Source of the DNA: a virus
DNA: 42,556 bases
Virus record (IMG/VR): IMGVR_UViG_3300033148_004419
Span: 1 to 42,556 of that record
Reading direction: 5' to 3' (one strand)
Of this stretch, positions 6,864 through 16,409 are shown piece after piece (within the stretch, counting starts at the first letter, position 1; each line of letters opens with the position of its first letter). The position numbers were made by a program, and so were the translations under genes. A model generated the notes under the pieces. It ran no database searches. It was given only the letters and a program-made list of their open reading frames with translations, and had not been told where the DNA came from.

Positions 6864-9425
6864 TTATGCCTGGGTTATAGTCATGTCATCACAAAACACG
6901 GATTCGCCTGTTCCTGCGGCGTAGTACGCATGTGCCTCAATCTGCAAAGATCCCGCCTCGGTGGGCGTGAAGGTCAATTCTAGTTCCTGATAGTCCGTGT
7001 TATCAGCAAGAGTATCTGTCACAACACTAGCCACGCCAGCAATCTGCTCCTTCGGACAAACAAGCATTCCGACAATATCAGTCGCATGGCTCTTCTTCAT
7101 CCAACATTTGACACTCACCTCGTTATTCGCCGTAACGGCTATCTTAGCGATCACCAAGCGGATAGGATTCCTGGAACTTCTGCCTGCGTCATCTACTGTC
7201 ATCTTCCAACAAATACCTGATGCCGTGTGTCTATCAGCTCCATCATCACTTTCAATCGTTCCCCCATCTGTCCATATATAATAATCCCCTGATACTCCCT
7301 GATAATTGTGTGAATATGTATACCAATCACTCCATTTATTTGTTGTTCCAACCCATTTTGTTGCATCAGAAAAAGTACAATTGAAAAAATAAGTATCTGA
7401 ATAATCCGTCTCAATCGAAATACCACTATCATGATTTGATATTGTCATATTATAAAATTCATTATCGCTGCATGCAACCATTTCAATTCCTTGTTGTTCG
7501 CCTTTTGTTATTACATCAATAAAAAATTTATTTTTTCTTGATGATGACATATACATACTCTCTGCGCCATTGTTTGATATTAAACTTAGAGATTCAAACT
7601 TATTGTCATCACATGTGCCTGAAAGATCCAGACCTCTACCTACATTATTACTTATACTAGAAATAGACGTAAATATATTATTGCGACAGTTTGATGACAT
7701 TTCCATACCATCGTTTCCACTGTTATTTATATTCTGTAGAGATGTAAATGTATTAGCATTTGACCCTGACATATTCAAATTAACACTTGTATTATTACAC
7801 ACATTACTTATTATAAATGTGTTATATTCTGAATTTGCAAGCCTGAGACCGTTTTCATATTTATAAAAATTAAGATAATTTATTATATTATAATCTTTAC
7901 TACTCAAATAAAGTCCTGTCCCATTTCCATTCTGACCATCGAAAAATGTCTCGCCATCTTGGGTATTGTTAGAATTGTTATAACCTCCTTGATATTCAAT
8001 ATCATTTCCTGATGTCCCACTGTCTTGGATTTCCTGTACTGCATTTGAAGTAGAAGTCATTAACGTTTGTATCGGATTGCGAAAATATGTCGTAACAGTT
8101 TCCGTTGTTCCTGAATATCCTGTTCCGAATGATACAGGATCATCCGTTGGTTCATTGTCAGTATCATTATCCATCCAAATTACTTTGCCGTCTTCACTGA
8201 TACTTTGGATGCCATAAAATCCGTCTGTGCCTCCTTGCTGTGAACTATTCTTAGAGACAAGACTTTGCATGCATAGACCTGAAGTTGTACATGCAACAAA
8301 ATTGTCCAAATAAATACCCGTTGTAGCTGCGGCTGATGATCCTGAATATAATGCTATTGATTCGATGGACGCACCTAAATTAACATTGTCTCCTACTATA
8401 GTAAGACACACCCATTCGCCAGTAGACGGAATAGCTGGAATGGCTATTGTATCAACAGGTGTCGCCCCTGCTATGTCTGAACACAAACATATCTCCCAAT
8501 CATTTGCCTCAATTGCTGTAAGATTGTGAAGCCAGAAACCAACTTTTTGATAACCTGAGAAATCAACACCTACGCCGCCACCTATCTGAAAATGACCATA
8601 AAGGGTGTCATTTGCTGGACCCGCTTTTACAATTTTTGCTGAAGCATCACCTGATTTATAGTCTGTTGTATTTTTGGTTACAGTCGCTCCATTATCCGCT
8701 GACCAAGTTTCCTCGCATCGCGTTATTGTTTTGGTCGTTGCCGATGCAAGTTTGACTGTTTTGTGATTTACGTTAACGGCTGACCCACCAGAACCAACAG
8801 CAATTCCCGTTGAACCATCAAGAGTATAGTTGTTTGCATCCGTTCGCGTAACAATCCAGGCTCCATTTGCAGTAGAATTTGTGGAATGATCTTTAATATA
8901 AACAACATTGCCTGTAATAAATCCATGTCCAGCATCACCAATGCTAATTGGAGATGCATTTGTTGAAGATGATATACCCTGAGTGCTTGGCATAGTTGTC
9001 GGACAGTCTGTCCAGGTTCCGTTACCTATTGAAACTGAATCGGTTGACTTCGCTATACGGATGATATCCCCAGGAACAATCCTTACTGCAGTAGGACCTG
9101 CCGTTATCGTTTTCCAAGCACAGTATGTGAAGTCACCTCCGATATCAAAGTCTGCACCTACCGCTGCTGAAACAGTCTCAGACTGAAACGCTGCACTCTT
9201 CCCGTAGAAATACATGTCGCCTGACGCATCATTGGTTCCCCATGCTCCCCCCGTCGTATCGACATATGTGACGTATGCAGTACTGACGCTTGTATCACCA
9301 GTAACCAACTCGTCAGCGATAGGCTCTGTCCCAGTTCCATTTGTGAATGCCACTGACCACCAACCGAGAGGGGTCGCGGTAGTAGCATCATCCCCTAGCT
9401 CATAATCCATATAATATATTGCCAT
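6864..9425 (-). CDS. Large tail spike with right-handed beta-helix
   Basis: 853 residues with a good ribosome-binding site (AAGGAGTTGGCTAG). The N-terminal part is beta-rich. About residues 480-700 consist of NosD-like repeats (N-x-F, N-x-S, GL-x-L ladders such as NKFESLSLISNNG), typical of a parallel beta-helix spike. The C-terminal 160 residues look like a carbohydrate-binding beta-sandwich (VSVKCWMKKS, then LQIEAHAYYAAGTGESVFCDD). Such spikes bind or cut surface polysaccharide; I see no catalytic residues I can name. The helix-coding block (about 7280-7990) is much richer in AT than its neighbours. Confidence 0.75.
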   Translation of the reverse strand: MAIYYMDYELGDDATTATPLGWWSVAFTNGTGTEPIADELVTGDTSVSTAYVTYVDTTGGAWGTNDASGDMYFYGKSAAFQSETVSAAVGADFDIGGDFTYCAWKTITAGPTAVRIVPGDIIRIAKSTDSVSIGNGTWTDCPTTMPSTQGISSSTNASPISIGDAGHGFITGNVVYIKDHSTNSTANGAWIVTRTDANNYTLDGSTGIAVGSGGSAVNVNHKTVKLASATTKTITRCEETWSADNGATVTKNTTDYKSGDASAKIVKAGPANDTLYGHFQIGGGVGVDFSGYQKVGFWLHNLTAIEANDWEICLCSDIAGATPVDTIAIPAIPSTGEWVCLTIVGDNVNLGASIESIALYSGSSAAATTGIYLDNFVACTTSGLCMQSLVSKNSSQQGGTDGFYGIQSISEDGKVIWMDNDTDNEPTDDPVSFGTGYSGTTETVTTYFRNPIQTLMTSTSNAVQEIQDSGTSGNDIEYQGGYNNSNNTQDGETFFDGQNGNGTGLYLSSKDYNIINYLNFYKYENGLRLANSEYNTFIISNVCNNTSVNLNMSGSNANTFTSLQNINNSGNDGMEMSSNCRNNIFTSISSISNNVGRGLDLSGTCDDNKFESLSLISNNGAESMYMSSSRKNKFFIDVITKGEQQGIEMVACSDNEFYNMTISNHDSGISIETDYSDTYFFNCTFSDATKWVGTTNKWSDWYTYSHNYQGVSGDYYIWTDGGTIESDDGADRHTASGICWKMTVDDAGRSSRNPIRLVIAKIAVTANNEVSVKCWMKKSHATDIVGMLVCPKEQIAGVASVVTDTLADNTDYQELELTFTPTEAGSLQIEAHAYYAAGTGESVFCDDMTITQA

Positions 9426-9437
9426 CTAGCCAACTCC

Positions 9438-9884
9438 TTAAACGTGTTCGACTTGGATCAAACTTGGGTTAAAGAACATTTCATCGTCAGAAAGAGACAC
9501 GCCCATCACGGCAATTACTTCGTCGGTGCTCGAAGGTGCCGTCTCTGTGAGAGTATTAGTCGTCGTGCCTGTTAGACTTAAGTAAATCAAAAGACCCGCA
9601 CTTGACCAGTTCCAGGCATCCTGACGAGCAACACCAAGCAAAAGATAGTTTCCTGTGGCTGCACCTGTAATCGTTGCATCTGCACACATACACGTTGCAG
9701 AAGAAGTCGCAATTACACTCGCATCAGCTATCTTTGCTTTTCCATCTGCAGTAGCAATCTGACAAACGTCTCCGAATGCCTGATTTTCATTTGCAACTAG
9801 CCTGACAATAATACCCGTGGCCGTAAGGTCTGCGGCTGGAACCGCTGTGCTGACTAAGCTATTGTTAATCGAATTTTGGGTCAT
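9438..9884 (-). CDS. Small structural protein of the fibre cluster
   Basis: 148 residues, Ala/Thr-rich and beta-strand-like. The sequence reads VRLVANENQAFGDVCQIA, then YLLLGVARQDAWNWS and LLIYLSLTGTTTNT. It resembles small decoration or fibre-accessory proteins found beside phage fibres, but I cannot name the family. It is encoded between the beta-helix spike and the 892-residue fibre. Confidence 0.6.
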   Translation of the reverse strand: MTQNSINNSLVSTAVPAADLTATGIIVRLVANENQAFGDVCQIATADGKAKIADASVIATSSATCMCADATITGAATGNYLLLGVARQDAWNWSSAGLLIYLSLTGTTTNTLTETAPSSTDEVIAVMGVSLSDDEMFFNPSLIQVEHV

Positions 9885-9893
9885 AATAACTCC

Positions 9894-12572
9894 TTAAGTT
9901 ACGTCTATGTTTCCAATCGAACTCAACACAATCCAGTCAGTGTCGGCCACGCTGCAAACGAGTTCCACGCAGTCTCGTGTTTCAGTCGATTCAAGTTTTC
10001 CTCCGGCACCTGGAGTGGTTGAATCGGTGCCATAGAAAATAGTCTCTCCTGCGTTCTGAGCGATTCCCCAACCAGCGGCCCCCATTCCTGCGATACGCAA
10101 TACCGAACCGACAGCAGCCGTTGTCGGAAGTGTCACTACAACTCTGGCTCCTGCATGGTTGCAGATATAACCATAATTCACAGTTCCACCAGTGGCCCCC
10201 GTAACAACCGTCCAGGTGATAACTCCACCAGATCCACCAGTGGTGGCGAGATCAATTGCTCCTGCGGTATTTGTAATCGTTACAGAACTATCAGCAGATG
10301 CTAATGTTGCCAATGAAGGATCGTTTCCAGTATTACCGATCAAGAGTTGACCATCGGTGAGCGCTGCGGTGACACCAAGATTAAATCCCGCACCGCCTCC
10401 ACCGAGAATTACTCCATGATCTGTTTGAGTACCTAGCCGAGTATCTAATCCATCAGGATGAACAGCTAATGTATCACTAGTTCCGGTTGTCGTTTGTGCG
10501 CCCGTTGCGAGTTCTAAGACACCGGTTTGCGACTCATTACCTGCCCTTGCTTGAGCGGTGAGCGTTCCTGCGCCGAGGGTCCATGTAATTGTACTATCAG
10601 AACTGCCAGGAGTAGCGAAAACGGGATCGTCCGCAGAGTCGCCGACCAATAATTGACCATCGCTCGCTACTGTTAGCGCTGTTATAGCTGCTGTCCCTGA
10701 TCCAACGAGCACAGCATGGTCTAGGAGCGATGCAGCTCCTGACCCGCCTCCAGCTACTCCAAGCACGCCTAAAGCGAGAACTGCACTACCGTTCGTTATC
10801 ATACATTCCCCAGCATTACCATCAGCCATCGGATAGTCAAGACCATCGATTGTAACGGCCTCTGTCCCTTTTGGTGTTATAGTGATCGGAATGTTTGCGT
10901 CCGTTCCATCTGCTGCAAGTGTTGTCCCCGTAAGAGTAACCCCTGCTGCTACCACATTAGTATCAAAAGTTGTTCCATAACAAGTGCCAGTAACAGTGAG
11001 ATCGCCATCAGCCTCACTGCATACACATGTTAATGTTCCTGCGCCAGTACTGCCGTTAGCCGCTATCAGGTCTTCAAAATGTCCGATCACTGTTGCTGAA
11101 GCACCAACAAATGCAGAATAATTATTGGTGGCATTTTCAACATGAATATGATTATAAAATAATCTGGTAACCGTTACGGTATCTGCTGCATAAATTCCAT
11201 AAGCATTTGTACAACCAGTACCATCAATTTCAATTCTATTACGGAAGAATTCATGAGTTATTCCCGTTCCTGTAACATATACAAGACCAGCAACAAGGGA
11301 ACCTGTATCAGTGATACTAATTATGCAGTCATGCATTTGAACAACACCGGTCGTAGCTAAATCAATTGCAATAGCCGTAGCAAGTTCAGTGCCGGAATTT
11401 GTTATTGTCGCTTCATGAAGATCGTCTAAATGAATTGCCCCTCCATTACCGACGACAAAGGCTCCTTTCTGTGCGGTTCCACCACCATTGCCCGAATGAG
11501 CATATGTAAATTGTCCTGAACTAATTCTCAATGTTCCAGCACCGGTTATCTCTCCAACACGTGGTTGCGGTGCTGCTGCAATAGCTGCTGTGGTTGTCAT
11601 CTTTATGTTACATTCTTTGAATGTACAAGCTCCGGTAGTTCCTCCAACTGTTGCAATCGCTGTTGTTGCTGCTGTCACTTCGATTTTCATATTCCGCACC
11701 TGAGATGCAGAACGCGAATTGAAATCCAAAACAGTAGCATCAGTCTGTTGTATTACTACATTCTGTGCCTTACCCATACCGATAAGTGTTTGTCCATTCG
11801 CATCGAGTGTTACCGTCTCGGCATATGTACCAGGATAAACGAGAATCGTAGAATTAGCAGGAGCTGTCGTAACTGCTGCCTGAATAGTGAGCTTTGCGCT
11901 GCTAAAATTAAGACCATCGGCGCTATCATTACCCCACTTGCCGACAAAATAAACAGCAGAACCCGGCCTAAGAGTGACATTGCCTGCTGTAATAGCAAAA
12001 TCATAAGCATCGAAAGTGGCAATTCCTTTATTTGTGTCGCTGGCATCTTCTCCAGCGATAGTTACGGTATTACCTGCTCCTGTTGTGTCCATACCTTCAC
12101 CAGCAAGGATATTTAATACTCCTGCTGCTGGAATTGCAGTTCCGCTTGATGTTGGGAAGGATGACGCTGCCGTGCCATCAACTGCAATAGTTATTGTTTG
12201 ATTCAGATGAGTAACGTTCACTCCAGCGCCACCAAAAAGATCGAAAGAATGTGCATTGGGTGTCATCTCACCGCTGTCAGTATCAACATATTTGACGACG
12301 TTATCTTTTAGATAAACAAGACCTGCGGTTATGTCGAAATCTGGATCTGAAAAATAGGCAACACCCCTCTGTGTATCAGAAGCGTTGGCTATTGTGCCTT
12401 GAACTCTATTAATACCAGGAGTTCCATCAAAAGATAGCCCTTGAAGCGCTGTGCCAATAAGATTAATATTACCTGCACCGTCGCCACCAACAGCACCGCC
12501 AGTATCACCAGTGATTGATTTTATATCACCACCTAGAGGAGTACTTTCTGAAATAATCCCACCCTGAGACAT
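9894..12572 (-). CDS. Long fibre/spike with pectin-lyase-like beta-helix
   Basis: 892 residues. The start, [19 protein letters not shown], followed by a [20 protein letters not shown]-type stretch, is typical of virion-anchored phage fibres. Around residues 210-260 the pattern [20 protein letters not shown], then [13 protein letters not shown], marks a DUF1565/pectin-lyase-like beta-helix. The C-terminal third has repeated [15 protein letters not shown]-type units and ends in a short beta domain. It is probably a trimeric host-recognition fibre; no catalytic site is evident. Confidence 0.72.
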   Translation of the reverse strand: MSQGGIISESTPLGGDIKSITGDTGGAVGGDGAGNINLIGTALQGLSFDGTPGINRVQGTIANASDTQRGVAYFSDPDFDITAGLVYLKDNVVKYVDTDSGEMTPNAHSFDLFGGAGVNVTHLNQTITIAVDGTAASSFPTSSGTAIPAAGVLNILAGEGMDTTGAGNTVTIAGEDASDTNKGIATFDAYDFAITAGNVTLRPGSAVYFVGKWGNDSADGLNFSSAKLTIQAAVTTAPANSTILVYPGTYAETVTLDANGQTLIGMGKAQNVVIQQTDATVLDFNSRSASQVRNMKIEVTAATTAIATVGGTTGACTFKECNIKMTTTAAIAAAPQPRVGEITGAGTLRISSGQFTYAHSGNGGGTAQKGAFVVGNGGAIHLDDLHEATITNSGTELATAIAIDLATTGVVQMHDCIISITDTGSLVAGLVYVTGTGITHEFFRNRIEIDGTGCTNAYGIYAADTVTVTRLFYNHIHVENATNNYSAFVGASATVIGHFEDLIAANGSTGAGTLTCVCSEADGDLTVTGTCYGTTFDTNVVAAGVTLTGTTLAADGTDANIPITITPKGTEAVTIDGLDYPMADGNAGECMITNGSAVLALGVLGVAGGGSGAASLLDHAVLVGSGTAAITALTVASDGQLLVGDSADDPVFATPGSSDSTITWTLGAGTLTAQARAGNESQTGVLELATGAQTTTGTSDTLAVHPDGLDTRLGTQTDHGVILGGGGAGFNLGVTAALTDGQLLIGNTGNDPSLATLASADSSVTITNTAGAIDLATTGGSGGVITWTVVTGATGGTVNYGYICNHAGARVVVTLPTTAAVGSVLRIAGMGAAGWGIAQNAGETIFYGTDSTTPGAGGKLESTETRDCVELVCSVADTDWIVLSSIGNIDVT

Positions 12573-12582
12573 GTGAAACCTC

Positions 12583-12933
12583 CTATGATCCTGATTCTAC
12601 AATTAATGCTTCAACTGTTAGCAAGCCTGCTGTAGGTGCTGCCCCAGTAACGTATCTGCATGAAATAACTTTTCCAATTCCTAAGAATTGAGGCAGGTCG
12701 GCTAATGCTTTATTCGCGGTGATATCCCACAACTCAAAGCTATTTTGTGGTAGATATAGCTTATCATTAGTGCCATCATCAGAAACATATAGCGGTACAT
12801 CTGTTGTATTTGTAATTTTGATTGCACGTACAGATTTTGTGAATGCTACTCCGACTTCAACGTACTCATCGTCCATATCATCAAAGTCTAGTTGTCTTAT
12901 ATTGTCAAAGACTGCTCTTTTTCCAATACTCAT
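12583..12933 (-). CDS. Small virion protein, first gene of the fibre sub-operon
   Basis: 116 residues with a strong ribosome-binding site (AAAGGAGGGG). The sequence is beta-rich: [20 protein letters not shown], then [19 protein letters not shown]. It resembles small accessory structural proteins of phages, but no family can be named. It is the first minus-strand gene after a 249-bp regulatory gap containing phased GTATAC sites, so the fibre genes from here on may have their own control. Confidence 0.62.
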   Translation of the reverse strand: MSIGKRAVFDNIRQLDFDDMDDEYVEVGVAFTKSVRAIKITNTTDVPLYVSDDGTNDKLYLPQNSFELWDITANKALADLPQFLGIGKVISCRYVTGAAPTAGLLTVEALIVESGS

Positions 12934-12947
12934 AGAACCCCTCCTTT

Positions 12948-12995
12948 CGTATACATTGCGGAGATGGACGTATACAAAAACACTGTTTCGTATAC
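12948..12995. promoter_or_regulatory. Three helically phased CGTATAC sites
   Basis: CGTATAC occurs at 12948-12954, 12969-12975 and 12989-12995, spaced 21 and 20 bp (two helical turns), in the leader of the 116-residue protein gene. The GTATAC core is a perfect palindrome. Even spacing on one DNA face suggests operators for a dimeric regulator, possibly the ribbon-helix-helix protein encoded at 16177. Confidence 0.5.
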
Positions 12996-13020
12996 ATCTG
13001 TCTACGTCTGCAATGAGTTA

Positions 13021-13072
13021 GCAATAATATTGCGCAATTTGCATTGCACCTGTAATACAGGCTTGTAACAAG
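13021..13072. promoter_or_regulatory. Cluster of short perfect inverted repeats
   Basis: Consecutive palindromes: GCAATAATATTGC (13021-13033), CCTGTAATACAGG (13049-13061) and CTTGTAACAAG (13062-13072). They lie between the divergent genes at 12933 and 13183. They could be operators or small RNA hairpins; I see no T-tract that would make them terminators. Confidence 0.45.
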
Positions 13073-13122
13073 TCTAGGAGTTTGCCATAAAGGTCTCAAG
13101 AATTATTTTAACTTAAAATTTA

Positions 13123-13151
13123 TTGTGTGTAATTTTTACTTGTGGTATAAA
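13123..13151 (+). promoter_or_regulatory. Sigma70-type promoter of the 86-residue plus-strand gene
   Basis: -35 TTGTGT (13123-13128) and -10 TATAAA (13146-13151) with a 17-bp spacer, 31 bases ahead of the ATG. Confidence 0.6.
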
Positions 13152-13182
13152 AAACAATTCAACACTAACCAAGGAGTGTAAA

Positions 13183-13443
13183 ATGCAACTAATGGTAGAC
13201 CCAACCACCAGACAAAAACTTGTCGCTGTAAAAAATGCTAATAGGTCTTTTGTTCTTGAATATCCAGCAGATAGCGACACAGCAGAACTTTATGGTGTCG
13301 TAAACGATATCAAAAAACAACTATGGACTGCTCTTGAGGCTGAAATGAAAGCTGAAGTAACTGATGAAGAAAAGCCGAAACCTGATGCAAAATATCCAGA
13401 ACTGGAAGCTAAAAAAGAAGAACAAGAGCCTATAGCAGAATAA
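13183..13443 (+). CDS. Acidic 86-residue protein in a self-contained plus-strand cassette
   Basis: Starts at the ATG with a strong ribosome-binding site (CCAAGGAGTGTAAA); an upstream in-frame start lacks support. The product, beginning MQLMVDPTTRQKLVAVKN, has a short beta/alpha N-terminus and a very charged tail (EEKPKPDAKYPELEAKKEEQE). It has its own promoter and a Rho-independent terminator and is opposite to all its virion-gene neighbours, which is the layout of a phage moron. Function unknown. Confidence 0.68.
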   Translation: MQLMVDPTTRQKLVAVKNANRSFVLEYPADSDTAELYGVVNDIKKQLWTALEAEMKAEVTDEEKPKPDAKYPELEAKKEEQEPIAE

Positions 13444-13470
13444 GGCAACGAATGTCTCTTCGGAGAAATC

Positions 13471-13512
13471 CCCCAGGCCGAGGGTTAAAATCCTTAGCCT
13501 GGGGCTTTTTAT
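13471..13512 (+). terminator. Rho-independent terminator of the plus-strand cassette
   Basis: An 8-bp stem CCCCAGGC (13471-13478) / GCCTGGGG (13497-13504) with an 18-base loop is followed by CTTTTTAT. It lies 28 bases after the 86-residue gene and just before the end of the convergent fibre gene. Confidence 0.8.
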
Positions 13513-13522
13513 AAATCGCTGA

Positions 13523-16045
13523 TTATGCGATAGTTCCCCCATTATTACCAGTAACAATCCAGCCAGCAGCTCCGGCATCATAGTACATCTGGCAACCAAG
13601 TCCTAGTGGGTTGGCAGCAAATGTAATTTGAGTTCCACCAATCATACTAGCAGGTGTAATCTTAAGAGAATCAGCAGCATTACCAACAGCTACAACAGCA
13701 AATATCTTTATTTGTCCATCGACACCATTAGCAAGGGTGGCTTCATTAAGATCAGAGTCACCGTCTGTTGTAATTTCGGTAACAACAGTTAAAACAGAGA
13801 CAGCGACACCTCCACTATCCGATGTAATTGCATCAGGCGTGAAAATGCCTTTACCAACATGAACAATACCACCGCTTCCAGCGTTCAGAGTGGTTGTAGA
13901 AGTGGTATTTGTTGAACCGATGACAGTTGTCTTCGCAGCAGCCCCTATGTTAAAGCTGGCCGTCCTCGCTCCGGTGCCGTCTCCAATGATAATTGCACCA
14001 GTATTAGCACCCGTTCCGGATACGGTGTACGTGCTCGCAACATTACCTTCTAAGGTGAAGTTGCCAGTTCCGCATAATAGGTCTAAGCTAGCCGCTGCTG
14101 TGACGGTTCCTATGGTCACAATATTTCCAATTGCGCCCGTGGCTAGGTTAAGTGTCTTAGCTGCAGTTCCTCCCGTGGCAATATCAATCTGTTGTGCACC
14201 AGTACCGCCAGCAATCGTGATAGTACCTGTATTAGCACCTGTAGCCGAGATACCATAAGTAGACGCAACATTACCCTCTAAGGTGAAGTTGCCTGTTCCG
14301 CATAATAGATCTAGTGACGCGGCAGCAGTAACGGTTCCTATGGTAACGATATTACCAATTGCACCTGTAGCAAGATTGAGTGTCTTAGCAGCAGTGCCTC
14401 CGGTAGCAATATCAATCTGTTGAGCACCAGTTCCACCAGCTATTGTTATTGTACCAGTGTTCGCTCCTGTTGCAGAAATCCCGTAAGTTGTTGCAACATC
14501 CCCTTCAAGAGTGAAATTACCAGTACCACAAACAAGATCGAGAGACCCTGCTCCATCAGCAGTTCCTATGGTGATAAGGTCGGCTGTTGCGCCTGTTCCT
14601 ATGTTAACTGTCTTAACGCCAGTTCCGCCACCAGCAATCTCAACAGTCCTTGCTCCTGTTCCAGAGGCAATTGTCACTGTTCCAGTGTTCGCACCAGTCG
14701 AACTTATATCATATGTAGACGCTGTTGCACCTTCAAGAGTGAAGTTCCCTGTACCGCAAAGCAAGTCAAGACTAGCTGCTCCAGAAGCACTTCCTATAGT
14801 CACCAGGTTGGCAACCGCGCCAGTAGCAACGTTAACAACCTTAGCTGCGGTAGCTCCAGTAGCAATCGCAACTGTTGTGGCACCTTCACCAGTACCAATT
14901 TGAACAATATTGATGCCATCAGAGTCACCGAATGTCATCGTGCCCGTTCCAGAAGTTCCACCTATCGTGATAGTACCACCAGTAGTCGATGCGCCAATGT
15001 CGTATTGAGTAGCACCTACACCATCAAGAGCAAAGTTTCCAGTACCAGTTGCAAGAATCATTGCAGTCGCGCCAGTAACATTACCAATAGTAATCGTATG
15101 TGCAACACCAGCAACACCAACATCAATAGCACCAGTTCCAGAAACAAGAGCTAACGCCGAGGCACCAGAAGTGTTACCAATGGTGATTGTACGAGCCGCT
15201 GCGCCAGTACCTATGTTGATATTTTGTGCAACTGCATCAGTACCAATTCCTATAATGCCAGCAGAACTGTTTAGCTCAAGGACACCAGCACAATCAAGTA
15301 GAAGTGTGTCGCTTGAATTAATGACAATATCACCTGCACCAGTAGATGTGAGAACAACACCGCCTGTACCTGAATTCAACGCTACTTGAGTAGTGCCTGT
15401 CAAGTTACCTATTGAAATGTTCCTTTGAGCTGCTCCAGTACCTATATTGATCGCACCAGCACCCGCATCGGCACCAAGATTCAATGCTACAGCACCAGTC
15501 ACAACAGTAGCACTGGCACCTAAAGATGCAAGACCTGTCGTTGATAAGGTTGAGAATGCACCAGCAGCAGGGGTAGTGCCTCCGATGGCACCTGGAGCTG
15601 CTAGTCGAGCTGTCAATGAAGATGGAACAATGGCTACGTCTGGATCTGTTCCTGTTACGGCCTCAAGGTCTGTAGCTAGCTGTCCGATACCTGAAACAGT
15701 TGTGGACCAGTTAACAGCACCCGCAATCGCAACCGCTGCTAATCCAGCAGGTGTGTTTGCAATATCAACTGCCGTACCAGTTACACTTTCTCCAACAGTT
15801 GCGAGACGGACGATACCAGCTTCAGTAGTTGAAGCTGCATTTACAGATGCGACATCCCATGTTCCAACACCTGCGGCACTTCCAATGAATGTATAAGCAG
15901 TGTTGGCCGCTGTATCAATCCAGATTTGCCCTGGCTCAAAGCCTACATCTGCTGTAGTTGGTGCACGACCAACTCTTAATGGCATTGGCATTACGTCTTG
16001 TAATGAATTATCAATACCATAAACTCTAGTTCTTTTCTTAACCAT
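13523..16045 (-). CDS. Repetitive beta-structured fibre protein
   Basis: 840 residues. A virion-type N-terminus (IWIDTAANTAYTFIGSAAG) is followed by tandem Gly/Thr/Ala-rich units of up to 76 residues. The signature GTGNFTLEG, or GTGNFALDG once, occurs five times. Two adjacent units (14258-14485 and 14030-14257) encode identical 76-residue sequences from DNA that differs at dozens of synonymous positions. The C-terminal ~120 residues are non-repetitive. The composition suggests a trimeric beta-structured stalk. Attachment or head-fibre function is inferred from composition and position. Confidence 0.7.
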   Translation of the reverse strand: MVKKRTRVYGIDNSLQDVMPMPLRVGRAPTTADVGFEPGQIWIDTAANTAYTFIGSAAGVGTWDVASVNAASTTEAGIVRLATVGESVTGTAVDIANTPAGLAAVAIAGAVNWSTTVSGIGQLATDLEAVTGTDPDVAIVPSSLTARLAAPGAIGGTTPAAGAFSTLSTTGLASLGASATVVTGAVALNLGADAGAGAINIGTGAAQRNISIGNLTGTTQVALNSGTGGVVLTSTGAGDIVINSSDTLLLDCAGVLELNSSAGIIGIGTDAVAQNINIGTGAAARTITIGNTSGASALALVSGTGAIDVGVAGVAHTITIGNVTGATAMILATGTGNFALDGVGATQYDIGASTTGGTITIGGTSGTGTMTFGDSDGINIVQIGTGEGATTVAIATGATAAKVVNVATGAVANLVTIGSASGAASLDLLCGTGNFTLEGATASTYDISSTGANTGTVTIASGTGARTVEIAGGGTGVKTVNIGTGATADLITIGTADGAGSLDLVCGTGNFTLEGDVATTYGISATGANTGTITIAGGTGAQQIDIATGGTAAKTLNLATGAIGNIVTIGTVTAAASLDLLCGTGNFTLEGNVASTYGISATGANTGTITIAGGTGAQQIDIATGGTAAKTLNLATGAIGNIVTIGTVTAAASLDLLCGTGNFTLEGNVASTYTVSGTGANTGAIIIGDGTGARTASFNIGAAAKTTVIGSTNTTSTTTLNAGSGGIVHVGKGIFTPDAITSDSGGVAVSVLTVVTEITTDGDSDLNEATLANGVDGQIKIFAVVAVGNAADSLKITPASMIGGTQITFAANPLGLGCQMYYDAGAAGWIVTGNNGGTIA

Positions 16046-16122
16046 GATACCCTCCTCTTATTTCGGGTTTCCTGTAAGCGTATTTAAAGAAAAGATTAAT
16101 GATGTAGAAAAAAGATTATATA

Positions 16123-16151
16123 TTGACTTAATGTTGTGATAATGATAAAAT
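16123..16151 (+). promoter_or_regulatory. Sigma70-type promoter of the RHH cassette
   Basis: -35 TTGACT (16123-16128) and -10 TAAAAT (16146-16151) with a 17-bp spacer, 25 bases before the ribbon-helix-helix gene. Confidence 0.7.
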
Positions 16152-16176
16152 GTGTGTTTTAACAAAGGGGGGCTAT

Positions 16177-16317
16177 ATGCAACGACTTTCTATTGAGGTA
16201 ATAGACGAACTGATGAAGAACATCAAGATTCGTGTCGCCATGGAAAACGTTTCACTTAAACGTTGGGTAACGCGTCTTATACTTAAAGAACTTAACAAGA
16301 GCAACGGAAAAACATGA
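16177..16317 (+). CDS. Ribbon-helix-helix (Arc-like) small regulator
   Basis: 46 residues beginning MQRLSIEVIDELMKNIKIRV with a strong ribosome-binding site (AAGGGGGG). A short beta strand (QRLSIEV) followed by two helices, with SLKRWVTRLILKELNK as the second, is the Arc/MetJ/CopG-type ribbon-helix-helix pattern. Such dimers bind DNA as repressors. It lies opposite to the structural genes under its own promoter, so it may regulate a nearby site such as the phased GTATAC array; that link is a guess. Confidence 0.68.
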   Translation: MQRLSIEVIDELMKNIKIRVAMENVSLKRWVTRLILKELNKSNGKT

Positions 16318-16409
16318 TTTATATTATATGTTTCATTGGACTCGTCATATTCGGTATATGGGGGGTGCTCTACACTATATTTGCAGAGGAATTAGAAGAA
16401 ACTAATTAA
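16314..16409 (+). CDS. 31-residue membrane peptide
   Basis: Coupled by ATGA to the RHH gene. One transmembrane segment (MIYIICFIGLVIFGIWGVLY) is followed by a short acidic tail (FAEELEETN). It ends in a 4-base convergent overlap with the internal-protein gene. Function unknown; it could be a small inner-membrane effector. Confidence 0.55.
   Translation: MIYIICFIGLVIFGIWGVLYTIFAEELEETN

Noticed and set aside
14420-15154. 244-codon plus-strand Ser/Cys-rich frame
   Set aside because: Low-complexity antisense reading of the Gly/Thr fibre repeats.
5936-16045. Diversity-generating retroelement acting on the fibres
   Set aside because: No reverse transcriptase gene or template/variable repeat pair is visible in the window.
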